Shown: positions 23,004-34,371 of the stretch, in pieces | How the letters are laid out: the number at the start of each line of letters is the position of its first letter | Position numbering within the stretch: position 1 is the stretch's first letter | NCBI RefSeq assembly: GCF_000003195.3 | Contig: NC_012878.2 | Coordinates: forward strand, 43,111,821-43,175,820 | From: Sorghum bicolor | Taxonomy: Eukaryota; Streptophyta; Magnoliopsida; Poales; Poaceae | Direction: 5' to 3' | DNA length: 64,000 nt | Notes under the pieces: model-generated | Databases searched by the model: none | What the model was told of the DNA's origin: nothing | What the model saw: only the letters and a program-made list of their open reading frames with translations | Translations under genes and position numbers: made by a program

Positions 23004-23626
23004 AGTCTATAGTGACTGTTGTTATGAAACCATGTTATCATGTCGTTATGAACTGGTAGGTCTGTGGTGCTTGTCATTTACCCTTCTCAGTCCAATTATC
23101 CTTCTCATGTGTGTCTGTCCTTGAATAATGTTTCTCATGTGCAGAGTATAAATTGAAATGGCAATGGGCCGAGCTGGGGCTGTAGTGTAAATCAATAAAT
23201 ATATACAATAGGCCCGTTATCAAATTTGGACAAACATTTATACGCGTGGGCTTCCAAGCTGGCTGCTTTGCAACATATGCAACTCTGGACGTGTTGGCAT
23301 GTGTTTGTACCACATCGTGAACCTAAAAAAGCTTTACCTACTTATAATAGATATCTGTTTTAGATGTTTTGAAAGTTAATTGATTATAGTGTGCTAATAG
23401 ATCTCTGTTTGAGATGTTTTGAAAGTTAATTGATTGTAGTGAGCTTCTAACTCTTCTGGTAGCAAAGCTATTCTTTGGAGACGGAGAAGGAAGGCACTCT
23501 ATCAATTAACTTTTTTCAAGATTCGTTACTTTTTTTTACCTATTTTGAAACAAGATTCTTTAATTTTTCATAGGCATATTTTGTGGGAGGCCTTAGGGTC
23601 CGTCCACTCGTTCGGACCATATCTTT
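23004..23626. other. Right flank of the Gypsy; likely 3' tail of the GRF gene
   Basis: Starts with the second AGTCT copy, so this was contiguous with 3203 before insertion. It probably holds the former 3' untranslated region of the GRF gene. No coding signal seen. Two near-copies of a TAGATATCTGTTTTAGATG-type stretch lie at 23348 and 23398. Confidence 0.5.
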
Positions 23627-23818
23627 GTACTTAAAACACGTATCCGTGTATAGATAACACGAATCCGTGTACTTAAAACACGTATCCGTGTATAATAACA
23701 TGAATCTGCAACTATATAGTACGGATTCGTGTTTTGATCCTTGGCTCTCTTTTGAATCTCGAATCCGTGTACCTGCAACACATATCCGTGTAGAAGTAAG
23801 ACGTATCCGTAACTATAT
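23627..23818. repeat. ACACGTATCCGTGT repeat cluster
   Basis: Seven or more short, imperfectly palindromic words of the type ACACGTATCCGTGT or ACGAATCCGTGT, in both orientations. A 70-bp piece recurs nearly unchanged at 38763-38832, and related words fill 26640-27036. Confidence 0.7.
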
Positions 23819-24535
23819 GGAGTCGAGGAACAACATCACCATAACGAACGAAAATGTCGGGCTGAGCAAGGAGGAGATTGAAGACAAGTTCATGTGCAAA
23901 AATGTACCAGGATCTTTCACCGAACCGACATGTTTCTTGATCCACATCAGGCGAAGTTCTTCATCATTGAAGCTCATGAAAGTTGCTCTAGCAACCGCAT
24001 TTAACGACACCAGATCTGATGCATCTACCTTCTTTATTGGTGTGAGCCCTTTCACAGATACAACACGATTTACTGCCTCCTAGATGGAAGGGATCGTCTC
24101 ATTGATCACACTCACCGAATCAGGTGGAGCTGAAATTGTGGTTTCACTACGAGTCCCAACAAAAAGAAAATTGATAGCTTCTTCACTGCAGTCAATATTT
24201 ACTCTCCTGCATGTTTGCTGGGATGCAAGAAAAAATTTTCTCATCTGCAATCTAAATTCAGGAGTGGGGCAAAGAAAGGATGAGGAGCGGGGCAAATACC
24301 AGGAGACGACCTCCCAACCACCTTGATCTAAATGTCGTAATCTTGTGCTTAACAATGTCAGAAGTGAACTTAACAGACACCTCTGGAAAACATGCATTCA
24401 ACACCTTCATAAGCTCTTCATGTAGCTTTTATTTATGAACAAACTTTCGAGTCGTAAGAAGCGTATGAGCTTCTCGAAATAGAGCGATTTCTTCATCATG
24501 GGTCCATTGATGTGCTTCGGCCTATATATATCAAA
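23813..24535 (-). pseudogene. Myb/SANT-like domain gene relic
   Basis: Reading right to left, AEAHQWTHDEEIALFREAH at about 24520 resembles the start of a Myb/SANT-like DNA-binding domain. An in-frame TAA follows near 24435, then CFPEVSVKFTSDIVKHKITTF. Further left are a second open stretch (24397-24080, INFLFVGTRSETTISAPPDS) and a third (24055-23813, LVSLNAVARATFMSFNDEE). The pieces look like one protein broken by stops and frame changes. Plants carry many such genes, some linked to Harbinger transposons. I could not confirm the family without a search. Confidence 0.4.
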
Positions 24536-25595
24536 AACATAGATATAGAGGCAGTCCATACAGTTTGTTTTCTTTTAGCAGAAAAAACAGTAAAGTTGAA
24601 AAAAGGGAACAAACCATATTCGGTCCACTGGAAGATGCGCTGCTGCTCAGGATGAGCCGCTCGCTATGAATCTAAAAGGGAACAAACCAAGAATTAACTA
24701 CACCGAACAAACTAGCCCTAAGTTAACTACAACAAATTCATTTTCCTACTTTAAATTAGGGAGAATGAAACTCTCAAGAACAGAATTAACAGGATTGTTG
24801 CAAACTGCATAAACCTGAACTTGCAGTCTGCCATGTAAATGATGTTGCAACATGCAACCAGACCAAGAACATTGGCAATTGGTTTAGCTTAGGCAGTGGG
24901 TACTACTAGAGTAGTACAGGCAGAATCCACACCTCCATCAATCTCAATTTGTAGCCTATGCTAAGATTGGAGAAGAAACAGGGGGTAAGTGTAGAGCCAA
25001 CCATGAACTGGATAACGACACATTCAGCTTGCAGTTCCATTGCCAACTGGGTTCTAAAATCCCTAACCACAATCCAACCAAACAGGCCCTAAGTTACTAC
25101 AGCGAGATGAGGTGGCGGAGGCGACTGCGCCGACGGGAGCAGCTGTTGCAAGGTATGGGGACCGGCGGCCCTTGCTCGCCGTCGCCCCCGCCCACAGAGA
25201 ATGAGAACCTTGGGTCCTTCTCGACCGCCGCCAGGATCTAGACCGCTGCCGCCGCTATCTCCTCTGGCCACAAAAGGAGGTGAGAGAGAGAAAAAAACCT
25301 CGAGCAGCGCCTCTCGCCGCCGTTTCTTGGTCTGGCGCCCGGAGTCCGCTGATTCGCTTTTGCCCAAAATCGCCATGTATACAGGATTCATAGGTGCATT
25401 AGTAGCCAGGATTCCAGCTAGGAGCAATTGCGATGTGACTACCTCGAGCAGCGCGAGAGAGAAGAGTGGAAGAGAGGGCAAGCGTGCGGGTAAAAGGGAG
25501 TACCATTGCTACATTGCTGCGAGTGTGTGCCACGGTGCGGCGGGTGGAAAAGACATTTGAGCCTTCCCCGATCACCACGAATCATCAACAACTAA
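24536..25595. other. Intergenic; GC-rich patch at 25100-25520
   Basis: AT-rich to about 25080, then a GC-rich patch with overlapping frames on both strands, none recognisable. It may be a decayed first exon or leader. No repeat boundaries seen. Confidence 0.35.
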
Positions 25596-25839
25596 GGCCC
25601 TATTTAGTTCCGATTTTTTTTTTGGATTTCAGTACTGTAGCATTTTCGTTTTTATTTGACAAATATTGTTCAATCATAGACTAACTAGGTTCAAAAGATT
25701 CATCTCGTGATTTACCGACAAATTGTGTAATTAGTTTTTGTTTTCGTCTATATTTATTACTTTATGCATATACCGCAAGATTCGATGTGACAGGGAATCT
25801 TGAAAAGTTTTTGGTTTTTGGTGGGAACTAAACAAGGCC
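25596..25839. mobile_element. Tourist-like MITE (PIF/Harbinger type)
   Basis: 244 bp with terminal inverted repeats GGCCCTATTTAGTTCC and GGAACTAAACAAGGCC, flanked by the 3-bp duplication TAA (25593-25595 and 25840-25842). Non-coding and AT-rich. A half copy of the same family is at 46426-46538. Confidence 0.85.
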
Positions 25840-25840
25840 T

Positions 25841-26460
25841 AAGGATGAAAACGGTTAGAAACGGTCAATAAAATCCTAAATTGTTTTCTACTTTTACATT
25901 TAAAATGCGAAAACGAAAACAAAAACGTAAAGTCGGACACGAAAACGAACGCGAACTTACACAATATCGAGAATTTAGAAAATGGACCAATTCGAGCGGA
26001 TTTACGTCGAACACGGTAGATATACGAAAACTCAATACGAAATACCAACATGTAGTACCAAGTGCATGACTAAGTATAAACACGATCAAGTTTAAGTGCA
26101 TATAATAATAAAAATTGCACGATCCTTGGTCTTAGGTATTTAATACAATAGCCCTCACATAAGAACAAGCAATTATTAATAGCTAGTAGGAACGCAGCTA
26201 GCCACCAGTAGAAAGAACGTAGATGCATAGTGAGTAGTCTGAGTTGACTAAATTCGGTTTAAACCAAATTTTGAATTCGAAATATTTCAAATTAAAAGTC
26301 AAAAAGTAGAACATTGTCAAAAATGTCTAAACCGTTTTCTACTTTTACATTTGAAATATGAAACATCTAAAATACGAAAGCGAAAATGGTAAAGTTGGAC
26401 AAGAAAATACGAATTCGATCCGAAGAAATATTGGGATATTTCTGTTTCGTTTTCATCCTT
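25841..26460. mobile_element. Non-autonomous hAT-like element, imperfect
   Basis: Ends are inverted: AAGGATGAAAACG at the left, CGTTTTCATCCTT at the right. Internal arms are also related (CCGTTTTCTACTTTTACATTT at 26330 and a similar stretch near 25880). No matching 8-bp duplication was found, and the left end abuts the MITE duplication. The class is therefore a guess from end sequence. Confidence 0.45.
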
Positions 26461-26639
26461 ATCAACAACACCCACGTGATGCCTCTCACTCCACGTGGGG
26501 CAAGCCCAGCCGACGGCTTTGCATGTGGCAGAGAAGCCTGACGGCTTTGCGTGTGGCAGAGAAGATTGACTGCCTGAGCCCATAGCCTCCAGCCTATTGC
26601 CTCCCCTAAAAAAACTATATTTTTTATTTTTATATATAT

Positions 26640-27036
26640 GAACACGGATTGCACTTACATAAACACGGATCGTCCTAAAAGATAAACGAATCCGTGGTAA
26701 GAAAACACAAAGCCGCTCATCGGTATTTCTCCGCCTTTTTCCTACCAAGGAAGGAAACACAGATTTCTCTTAAACAAACACGGATCTGCATGAGACAAAC
26801 GAATCCTTGGTGACGCAAGACGGATCTGCTCGTCTGTATTTCTTGCGTCTTTTTCCACATAGGCAGGAAACACGAATTGCCATTGAAGAAACACCGATCT
26901 GCATACCTGTTAACCGAATCCGTAATCCCGAGAACACGGATCCACTTGTCTGTATTTCTCCGTCTTTTTTCCCACCGAGGAAACACAGATTGCCATTGAC
27001 GAAACACAGATCTTCCTTATATAGAAACGAATACAT
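26640..27036. repeat. Degenerate tandem repeat, about 118-bp unit
   Basis: Three and a half units beginning near 26641, 26756, 26868 and 26984. Each unit runs from AAACACGGAT-type words through an ACGAATCC stretch to GTATTTCTCCGTCTTTTT and GGAAAC. Open frames on the minus strand are produced by the repeat. Confidence 0.75.
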
Positions 27037-27727
27037 TGTTTTTAAAATTACCCCTGACGTGGCAGGTTTTAGACTTTAGGTGTGCTTATGCTTCTCATAG
27101 TTGAATCAATTGAATGAGATACTAGTCTTACTGTTATGATACACTGTTACTGCTGATGTTTTAGAGGAACTGTTCGCTATGCTAGTGTTCATGCACATCT
27201 TGGGAAAACAGGTAGCATGAGGGATGATTTAGAATCTCTAGCATATACACTAGTCTTTCTTCTATGAGGATGTCTACCTTGGCAAGGTCATTAGGTAAAA
27301 TATGGGATCTCCAGCCAGTTGTATTATTTATAATCTCTAGCATATACACATGTGATCATATAATCACATGTGTTCACAAATCCAACATCTCCACACATAA
27401 TCACACATGCATGATCACATGTGTTCACAAACCCAACATCTCCTAACATGATCACATGTGATCATGTGTGAAGATGTAGGGTTTGTGAACATCGTACGTG
27501 CAAACTTGCTCTAAACTTTTTTAAACCATAGCCTACCCATACCATATGAAGACATCTCAACAAGTTTCTTGTTTTTAGGAAGTTCTTTGTGTTTTTAATA
27601 ATTAGAACACCATGTGCACGAAAGTTCGAAGCGTTGCACCGTGAGCATGTTCATTGAGATTTCGAGTCAGGCTCTAGATTTGCCCTAATAAACAAGAATA
27701 ATATTGTTGGAACCATTGGAAACTATT
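27037..27727. other. Intergenic flank of the CACTA element
   Basis: No gene seen. It contains a nested palindrome (27363-27491). Its last 130 bp (about 27600-27727) reappear inside the CACTA interval at 34372-34484, so this flank belongs to a repeated sequence. Confidence 0.5.
27363..27491. repeat. Direct repeats plus nested palindrome
   Basis: ATCACATGTGTTCACAAA occurs at 27363 and 27415. The second copy continues into a hairpin whose 20-bp arms are 27422-27441 and 27472-27491 (one mismatch). The loop holds a perfect 22-bp palindrome (27446-27467). Confidence 0.8.
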
Positions 27728-28237
27728 CACTACTGGAAAACAGGACTTCGCCAAGTGCCTGGCGCACTTGGCGAAGGCCACTTTACACTTGGCGAAGGCT
27801 TCGCCGAGTGCCGCACTCGGCAAAGAGCACTCGGCGAAGATCTTGTCGGTGAAGAGCTCTTCGCCGAGTGCCAAATTTCGGCACTTGGCGAAGCCTTCGC
27901 CAAGTGCCAAATCCCCACTTGGCGAAGATGACGGCAGGTGGCTTCTCCGTCCTCTTCGCCAAGTGGGACCCTGGCACTTGGCGAAGGCTTCGCCAAGTGC
28001 CGGCCACGTGGCACTTGGCGAAGAAATGTTTTATTTTTTTAAAAGTATTCTTCGCCAAGTGCCACGTGGCAGGCACTTGGCGAAGCCTCTGCCTTCACCA
28101 AGTGCCAGCCACGTGGCACTTGGCGAAGCCCCTCAGCCCGTGACTTTTACACTTGGCTTTCCCAGCTTCGCCAAGTGCGGCACTTGGCGAAGAGGCCTTC
28201 GCCAAGTGCAGCACTTGACGAAGCTGGGAAATTTTAT
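27728..28237. repeat. Left subterminal repeats of the CACTA element
   Basis: More than fifteen copies of GCCAAGTG/CACTTGGC words, many as CTTCGCCAAGTGCC, in both orientations. Such arrays bind the element's TNPA-type protein in En/Spm. The open frames across them are repeat artefacts. Confidence 0.88.
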
Positions 28238-28519
28238 TTTTTTTTAAAAAATGTCCGGGCTATTTCCGTGCAATCCGCTATTAGGACAGCGTATCCATCG
28301 ACAATTACTCATCACATATATCACAATATAGCACATATATCACATATATCGCAATACAACCATCGACATGTCCACAACCACATATCATCCATCACAATCA
28401 CATAAACACATCGTCCATCCTCGACGAACACCACGTCCAACACATAGTCCATCACATAGTCCATCACAATCCATCAACTAAGTCCAACACATAAACAAGT
28501 AAAGAGACGTGCGAGGTAC

Positions 28520-29374
28520 CTACGGCTCCCCATGGTGAGCAGAGTGTGAATCAGCCCACTGGTCCCACACAGGGTCACCCTGCTGCGGCTGAGTAGAGGC
28601 ACCCGGCGGCGGACGAGGGAGAGTCGGCCACCCGGCCTGCGGAAGAGGGCCACCGTAGACCCCGGCCTGTGGAGGAGGGCGAGTCGAGTACCCTGGCCAA
28701 GTGAACTGCGGAGGGCACCGAGGGGGCCACGTGTACTGCGGAGCAGCGCCAGGGTACACGTACTGTGGAGGAGGGGCACCGTGCAACCCTCCCTGTGGAG
28801 AAGGCCCCTGTGGAGAAGGCACCTCTGGTGGAGTCGGGTTCGAACCCGCTGACTGTGGCTGCACAACGAAGTAGGGAATCCGTTAGTAACTGTGAGATGA
28901 TCGCAAAAGCTAAAGAAATCAATGACTTTGAAGGTACTCACCGGGGTCCCGAAATACACCACTGGCCCACCACCTGGCGCCTGCGAAGCTGCCTGGGCCT
29001 GCGCTGCCTGCGCGGCTGCCTGCGCTGCCTGCGCTGCCTCTAGTTGCTGTAGTAACGAGGGAGGGATGGGAGGTATTACCGCACCTGGTATCTGAATCGC
29101 CCCAAAGTAGCCAACCATCTCCTCCAAGACCTTTGCAGTGGCAGCTTGTACCTGGGCCTGGATCTGTTCCTGCATGTCACTCTGCATCTGATTCATCTGA
29201 GCCTGCAATATCCGACACACAAGGTTTAAACAATGCAAAGGAAATGATCGAATACATAAGGCTCCTCGTCCTCCTCACCGACGGCTCCGCACCGTCGTCG
29301 GCGTCCCTCGACTGGTAGAGGGACGCGACCTGTCGCTGGGGTCTGCTGCCCGCTCTCCTACCTCCTCCCGGCAT
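28520..29374 (-). CDS. Short TNPA-like second protein of the CACTA element
   Basis: Three exons with good borders: 29374-29279 (starts MPGGGRRAGSRPQRQ; donor TCG/GTGAGG), 29202-28942 (acceptor TTGCAG; donor CCG/GTGAGT) and 28858-28520 (acceptor GTGCAG; ends at TAG). The product is about 235 residues. A basic N-terminus leads to a Gln/Ala-rich, coiled-coil-like middle (MQSDMQEQIQAQVQ), then a Pro/Gly-rich tail with repeated PQ and GWP motifs. The position downstream of the transposase and the tail composition fit the second CACTA gene. That protein is normally much longer with a conserved DNA-binding central part, which is absent here. The internal loss is inferred from that comparison. Confidence 0.55.
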
Positions 29375-29497
29375 TGTGCCGAGTGCCTGCAATTACAAAG
29401 ATTAAGCCAATTAGTACAAATACACAAGAAGTACTTATAAAGACATGCAAAATGAAATAAACATAATTACGAATAACAATTAAATATTACATGCAAT

Positions 29498-32400
29498 TTA
29501 GTCCTCATCGCTATCAATGTTGTCGAACGATTCTCCCTCGCCTTCGCTACTAACAGCCTCGTCATGGTCACTCGGCGACTTCAAGCGCTCAAGCAATCGT
29601 AAGTCCCTAGCATCATTCACCTCATATCCCTCGTCCTCATCAACTTCGTTGTCTACTTCCATATCCATTAGTGAACGAATATCTATCTCCAACCTCCCTT
29701 CTAGCCCCTCAGGTTGAAAGAATTCTCCGACATATGTGTTAGGATCAAAGTTGTAATCGTCATCGTTCGGGACAGGCGCTTTACCACGTGGCGATACCAA
29801 GTGCACAAGGTACCAACCCTTGAGATTATTATTCTGTTGGCACGCCCATGGGAGATAATAAACTTGTGTGGCCTGTTGAGCCACAATATAGACATCATCT
29901 CCATGATACACGCGATCATGTCGAATTTCGACTTGCCCAATCTCAGGTGCTCTTCTGACGGCATCTGGATCGAACCAATGGCATCTGAATATAACTACAT
30001 TGAGAGGTTTTGCACCCTCAAACGTGAGCTCAAATATTTCTTCAACTATGCCATAATAGTCGCGATCATCGGTGCCGGGCGTACGAACTCCGGTATTCGT
30101 GGTGCTTCGATTGGGCCGACTCTCCTCATAACTTCTCGTGTGAAAGCGATACCCATTGACATCGTAAACTGTGAATGAGTTGACCCTATAGGCGCAGCCA
30201 CGAGCAACCTGTTTCAACTCATCATCAATATCAGGATCCTTGATGGCCTGCGAGGTGATGACAGGTATAGATCGTTACAGTAATTGCTCATACAACCAAA
30301 GTGGAATGTAAAAAGATCAAACATGGTAAGTTAGACGATACCTTCGTACTAAACCAGGAAATGAAATCGGGCGAATTATTTTTGAGAAGGTGATCTTCTT
30401 CTTGAGCAGAAGGTTCCCAATCCTTGGTCCAGGTTTCATGAATAAATTGTCGTTGATACTCATGCACTTCATCAAGGTTGAGCAACAAGTATAGCATGAT
30501 CTTGCGCCACTCAAGATAGCATAAGGTCTTGGGGGTACCTGCACTTGCTCTTCCGAGTTGCCCTTTGAAAAGGCTCAGGTTCGACGAACTCTCGTTGTCA
30601 TTGTAACGGGAGAGCGGATTGTGCACGCTAGGAAGATTATCCGTATAGTAATTGGTTGTGAAGTTCGACACCTCCTCAAGAATGGATGCCTCTGCGATGG
30701 AAGCCTCAATTCTGGCTTTGTTTCTACACTTTTTCCTCATAACCTTTAGACATCTCTCGATTGGATAACACCAACGGGCCTGCACGGGCCCCCCCATCTT
30801 TGCCTCGTACGGTAGGTGCAGAATCAGATGTTGCATCGGCAGGAAGAACCCAGGTGGAAAGATCATCTCCAGCTTGCATAGCAACACAGGTGCTACACTC
30901 TCTAGGTCACGAACGACGTCCCGAGACAACTCTTTGGCACAGAGCTGGCGGAAGAAGTAGCTCAACTCTGCCAACACGCGCCACACAGGCTCAGGTAGGT
31001 ATCCTCGAGTCATCGCGGGTAGGAGCCGCTCAATCCATATGTGGAAGTCATGACTCTTCATGCCGTTGACTCGCAGGGTAGACAAGTTCACTCCCCTTCT
31101 CAGATTCGCCGCATACCCATCAGGGAACAATAATGTTTTCATCCACTGTAGAACTTCCTTCCTATGTTCCCGTTTCAGGATGTAATTAGCTGGAGTCCTT
31201 TTCCATCTCTTGCCGGCCGCAGGAGGCTTCATCACTAGATTTGGTCTATCGCACAACGTTTCCAGGTCCAATCGGGCCTTTACGTTGTCCTTTGACTTTT
31301 CCTGAATGTCCATGAGTGTTGCCTAAAGTGCCTCAGCGACATTCTTTTCAGTGTGCATTACATCGATGTTGTGTGGAAGAAGAAGGTCATCGAAATAGGG
31401 CAGCTTAGTCAAGCCCGACGTATGAGTCCACATGTGTTCATCTGCATATCCAATAAAACCACCATTGACTTCATCAACTTTCAGACCCTCTATCTCAGCA
31501 CGGACCTCGGCAGGGCTCATCATGTGAGGAACTGGGTCGCGAACTTGAACACCCTTCCTGAAATGCTTGTTATCTCGTCTGAATGGATGGTTAGGAGGAA
31601 GGAACTGACGATGTTGGTCGAACGAAGAATACTTCCCACCACTCTTCAACCAAGTGAACCTCACAGCCGTCTTGCATATTGGGCATGGGAACTTCCCGTG
31701 AACACACCAAGCGCAGAATATGCCATACGCCAGGAAGTCATGCATGGAGTACTGGTACCACACATGCATTATGAAGTTCCTCTTTGTAGCTCGGTCGAAT
31801 GTCAGTACACCGTGTTCCCAAGCATGGACCAATTCATCCCACAAAGGCTGCATGAACACACCCATATTGTTCCCCGGGTGTCCAGGTATTATCAGCGACA
31901 AGAATATGTTCTTTGGTTGAAACATGACGCCGGGGGGGAGATTGAGGGGGATCACGAACACGGGCCAACAAGTGTACGGGACCGCCATCATTCCATATGG
32001 GTTGAACCCATCTGTCGCCAGCGCTACACGGACATTTCGTGCCTCCATGGCTTTACCGGGATGTTTGCCATCGAAGTGCCTCCATGCCTCACCATCCGAC
32101 GGGTGGACCATTTTGTCTGGATTGTATCTTTTGCCATTCTTGTGCCATGTCATCTGTTTCGCTGACTCCTCCATCATGAACAGCCATTGGATCCTCGGTA
32201 TGAAAGGAAGGTACCGTAGGACCTTATGGGGGATACGGCTCTGTTGTAAGCTGCCAGCACTACTGTTTACCTCAACATACCTAGAGGAATTGCATTTCGG
32301 ACAGTGTGTTGCTTCCTTAAGATGTCCCCTGAACAGGACGCACCCTTCCTTACATGCATGAATCTGCTCATACGGCATCTTAAGTGCACGAAGAAGCTTC

Positions 32401-32978
32401 TTTGACTCATACGTGTTTTTAGGCAGAATGTGACCCTCCGGAAGAAGGGTGCCAATAATTGTCAACGTGAAATCAAAGTGCTCTCGACTCATGCTAAACT
32501 GCGACTTCATCCCCATCAAGCGTCCCAAGGCATCCAGCTGCGAAACCCTTGTGTGATCATGCAGGGGCTTTTGTGCCGATTTGAGCATCTCATAGAACGC
32601 TTTTGCGGATTCCTCTGGCTCGTCCTCCATTCCTTCCCCAAAATATGCGTCATGCGCGTCTTCCATCATGTCTGGCACCCCACCATCACAATCATACTCC
32701 TCTAGACGTTCTCTCACCACCTCCTCTCTAATTCGACTGGCTTCACCATGGTAGATCCAGCGGGTATAGTTCTCAACAAACCCGTACTTGAAGATATGTT
32801 TCCACATCTCACTCTTCTCGAATCTAGACATGTTCTTGCATTTGCTGCACGGACAAGGCATCCTTCTCGACCCTTTAGCGGCCTCGCCAAATGCATGCTC
32901 CAAGAACGCCATGGACTTTTGAACCCACTCTGTGGTCCTACATGCGAAGCCCGTGTACATCCACTCACGGTTTTCCAT
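29498..32978 (-). pseudogene. TNP2-type CACTA transposase, one nonsense codon
   Basis: Starts at MENREWMYTGF (ATG at 32978). Order of domains: transposase-associated N-terminal domain with a CPCSKCKN motif (about residues 1-85), the Transposase_21/TNP2 catalytic region (about 200-550; HNIDVMHTEKNVAEAL at its end), a DUF4218 region (31313-30342; LPMQHLILHLPYEAKMGG) and, after an intron (30341-30248, AAG/GTATCG to CGCAG), a DUF4216 C-terminus (YYGIVEEIFELTF). It ends in an acidic tail at 29498. The only clear lesion is a TAG at 31325-31323; the same frame continues on both sides. The normal residue there is probably Trp. The enzyme would excise and insert CACTA elements if intact. Confidence 0.88.
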
Positions 32979-33081
32979 CCTCTGACATACACATGCGTGA
33001 GACAATAATACAAGTACGAAATGCATCTATAAGGCATCACTACAATGTAATAGGTGAAGGATAGGTCCTAATCCCACCCGA

Positions 33082-33271
33082 GGATGCGTAGATGAGGCTA
33101 GCTTCCATGTTCTACTCCCGTCCGAGTCCGAGTTTCGGCAGCACCTCCCCGCTTTTCTCGCGATACACGTCTTAGAAAGGAGAGTGTGTATCCGGAGAAC
33201 AACACGGAGGTGCTGCCGAAACTCCGACTCGGACCGGAGCTGAGCATGGAAGCTAACTCATCTACGCATCC
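33082..33271. repeat. 66-bp inverted repeat inside the CACTA element
   Basis: Arms 33082-33148 and 33206-33271 pair with few mismatches (core GGAGGTGCTGCCGAAACTC) around a 57-bp loop. It lies upstream of the transposase start, within the presumed promoter/leader region. Confidence 0.8.
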
Positions 33272-34051
33272 GTGGGCTGTCCAAAGTATGTGGACAATCC
33301 GAAACAGATACGGTCAAGGAGGATATGCACTGATCAACATACCACCAACCATATCTCTTTCGGACGGGAGACGCCTAACTGGGCTAAACCGGTCTACATA
33401 ATACAACGGTAAAGGTCGAGGGGTTATTTATACCTAAGGTGTCGGAGTTGAAAGGATAGCGGCGCAGTGGTGAGTTGACGCAGTGGCGAGTCGGTGCGGT
33501 GCAGGTAGAGCCGCAACGCCTAGGTGCTCCGACTCCGCTCGGACAGGTCCTGCTAAGCAATAGAACAAACAAAACACCATAAGTAAAAAAATTCGACAGA
33601 ACCTCCCCTGTACGGGGATGTTTCAAAACCTGCAAGAAAATAGCTAGCCGGCTCGATGGCCGGCGTCCATAGTCGGGGCACGATGGCCCACACATCCCCA
33701 ATCCCGGCACGAAGGCCGTTAACCATATACGTCAATCACATCAAGGGCCCAATGACCAAAAACTTAGTTCTTTACCAAGTTTCGTCTCCGGGGAGGTTGC
33801 ACGTGTCGGACGATGGAGCGGCGGTGCTAGAGAGACGGCGGCACGGCTCTCCTTTCTCATTCCCTCGTTCCCTTCTTCCCTTCTCCTCCCGGCCTCTCCA
33901 TTCTCCCTTCTCCAACTGGCCTCCCTCCCTTCTCCCTTCTCCTCCCGGCCTACCTCTGCTGCCCCCCGCTGCCTTCTCTGGCTGCAGCGCGCGGGGGAGG
34001 GCCGGGGTCTCGGGCCACGGGGGCGCGGCGCGCTGGCCGGACCGGGGCGCG
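33272..34051. other. CACTA interior without a recognised gene
   Basis: Non-coding in appearance, ending in a C/T-rich then GC-rich stretch that resembles a grass leader sequence before it runs into the gap. Open frames across it are artefacts of composition. Confidence 0.4.
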
Positions 34052-34350
34052 NNNNNNNNNNNNNNNNNNNNNNNNNNNNNNNNNNNNNNNNNNNNNNNNN
34101 NNNNNNNNNNNNNNNNNNNNNNNNNNNNNNNNNNNNNNNNNNNNNNNNNNNNNNNNNNNNNNNNNNNNNNNNNNNNNNNNNNNNNNNNNNNNNNNNNNNN
34201 NNNNNNNNNNNNNNNNNNNNNNNNNNNNNNNNNNNNNNNNNNNNNNNNNNNNNNNNNNNNNNNNNNNNNNNNNNNNNNNNNNNNNNNNNNNNNNNNNNNN
34301 NNNNNNNNNNNNNNNNNNNNNNNNNNNNNNNNNNNNNNNNNNNNNNNNNN
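34052..34350. other. Assembly gap (299 N)
   Basis: Run of N between GC-rich sequence and an unrelated AT-rich stretch. True content and length are unknown. Confidence 0.99.
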
Positions 34351-34371
34351 TTAAAAACCCGCGCACGCAAG

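Noticed and set aside
27674..28247. Alanine/lysine-rich frames of 78-159 codons
   Set aside because: They consist of repeated CACTA subterminal words (LGEGFAECR, HLAKPSPSA) and appear on both strands.
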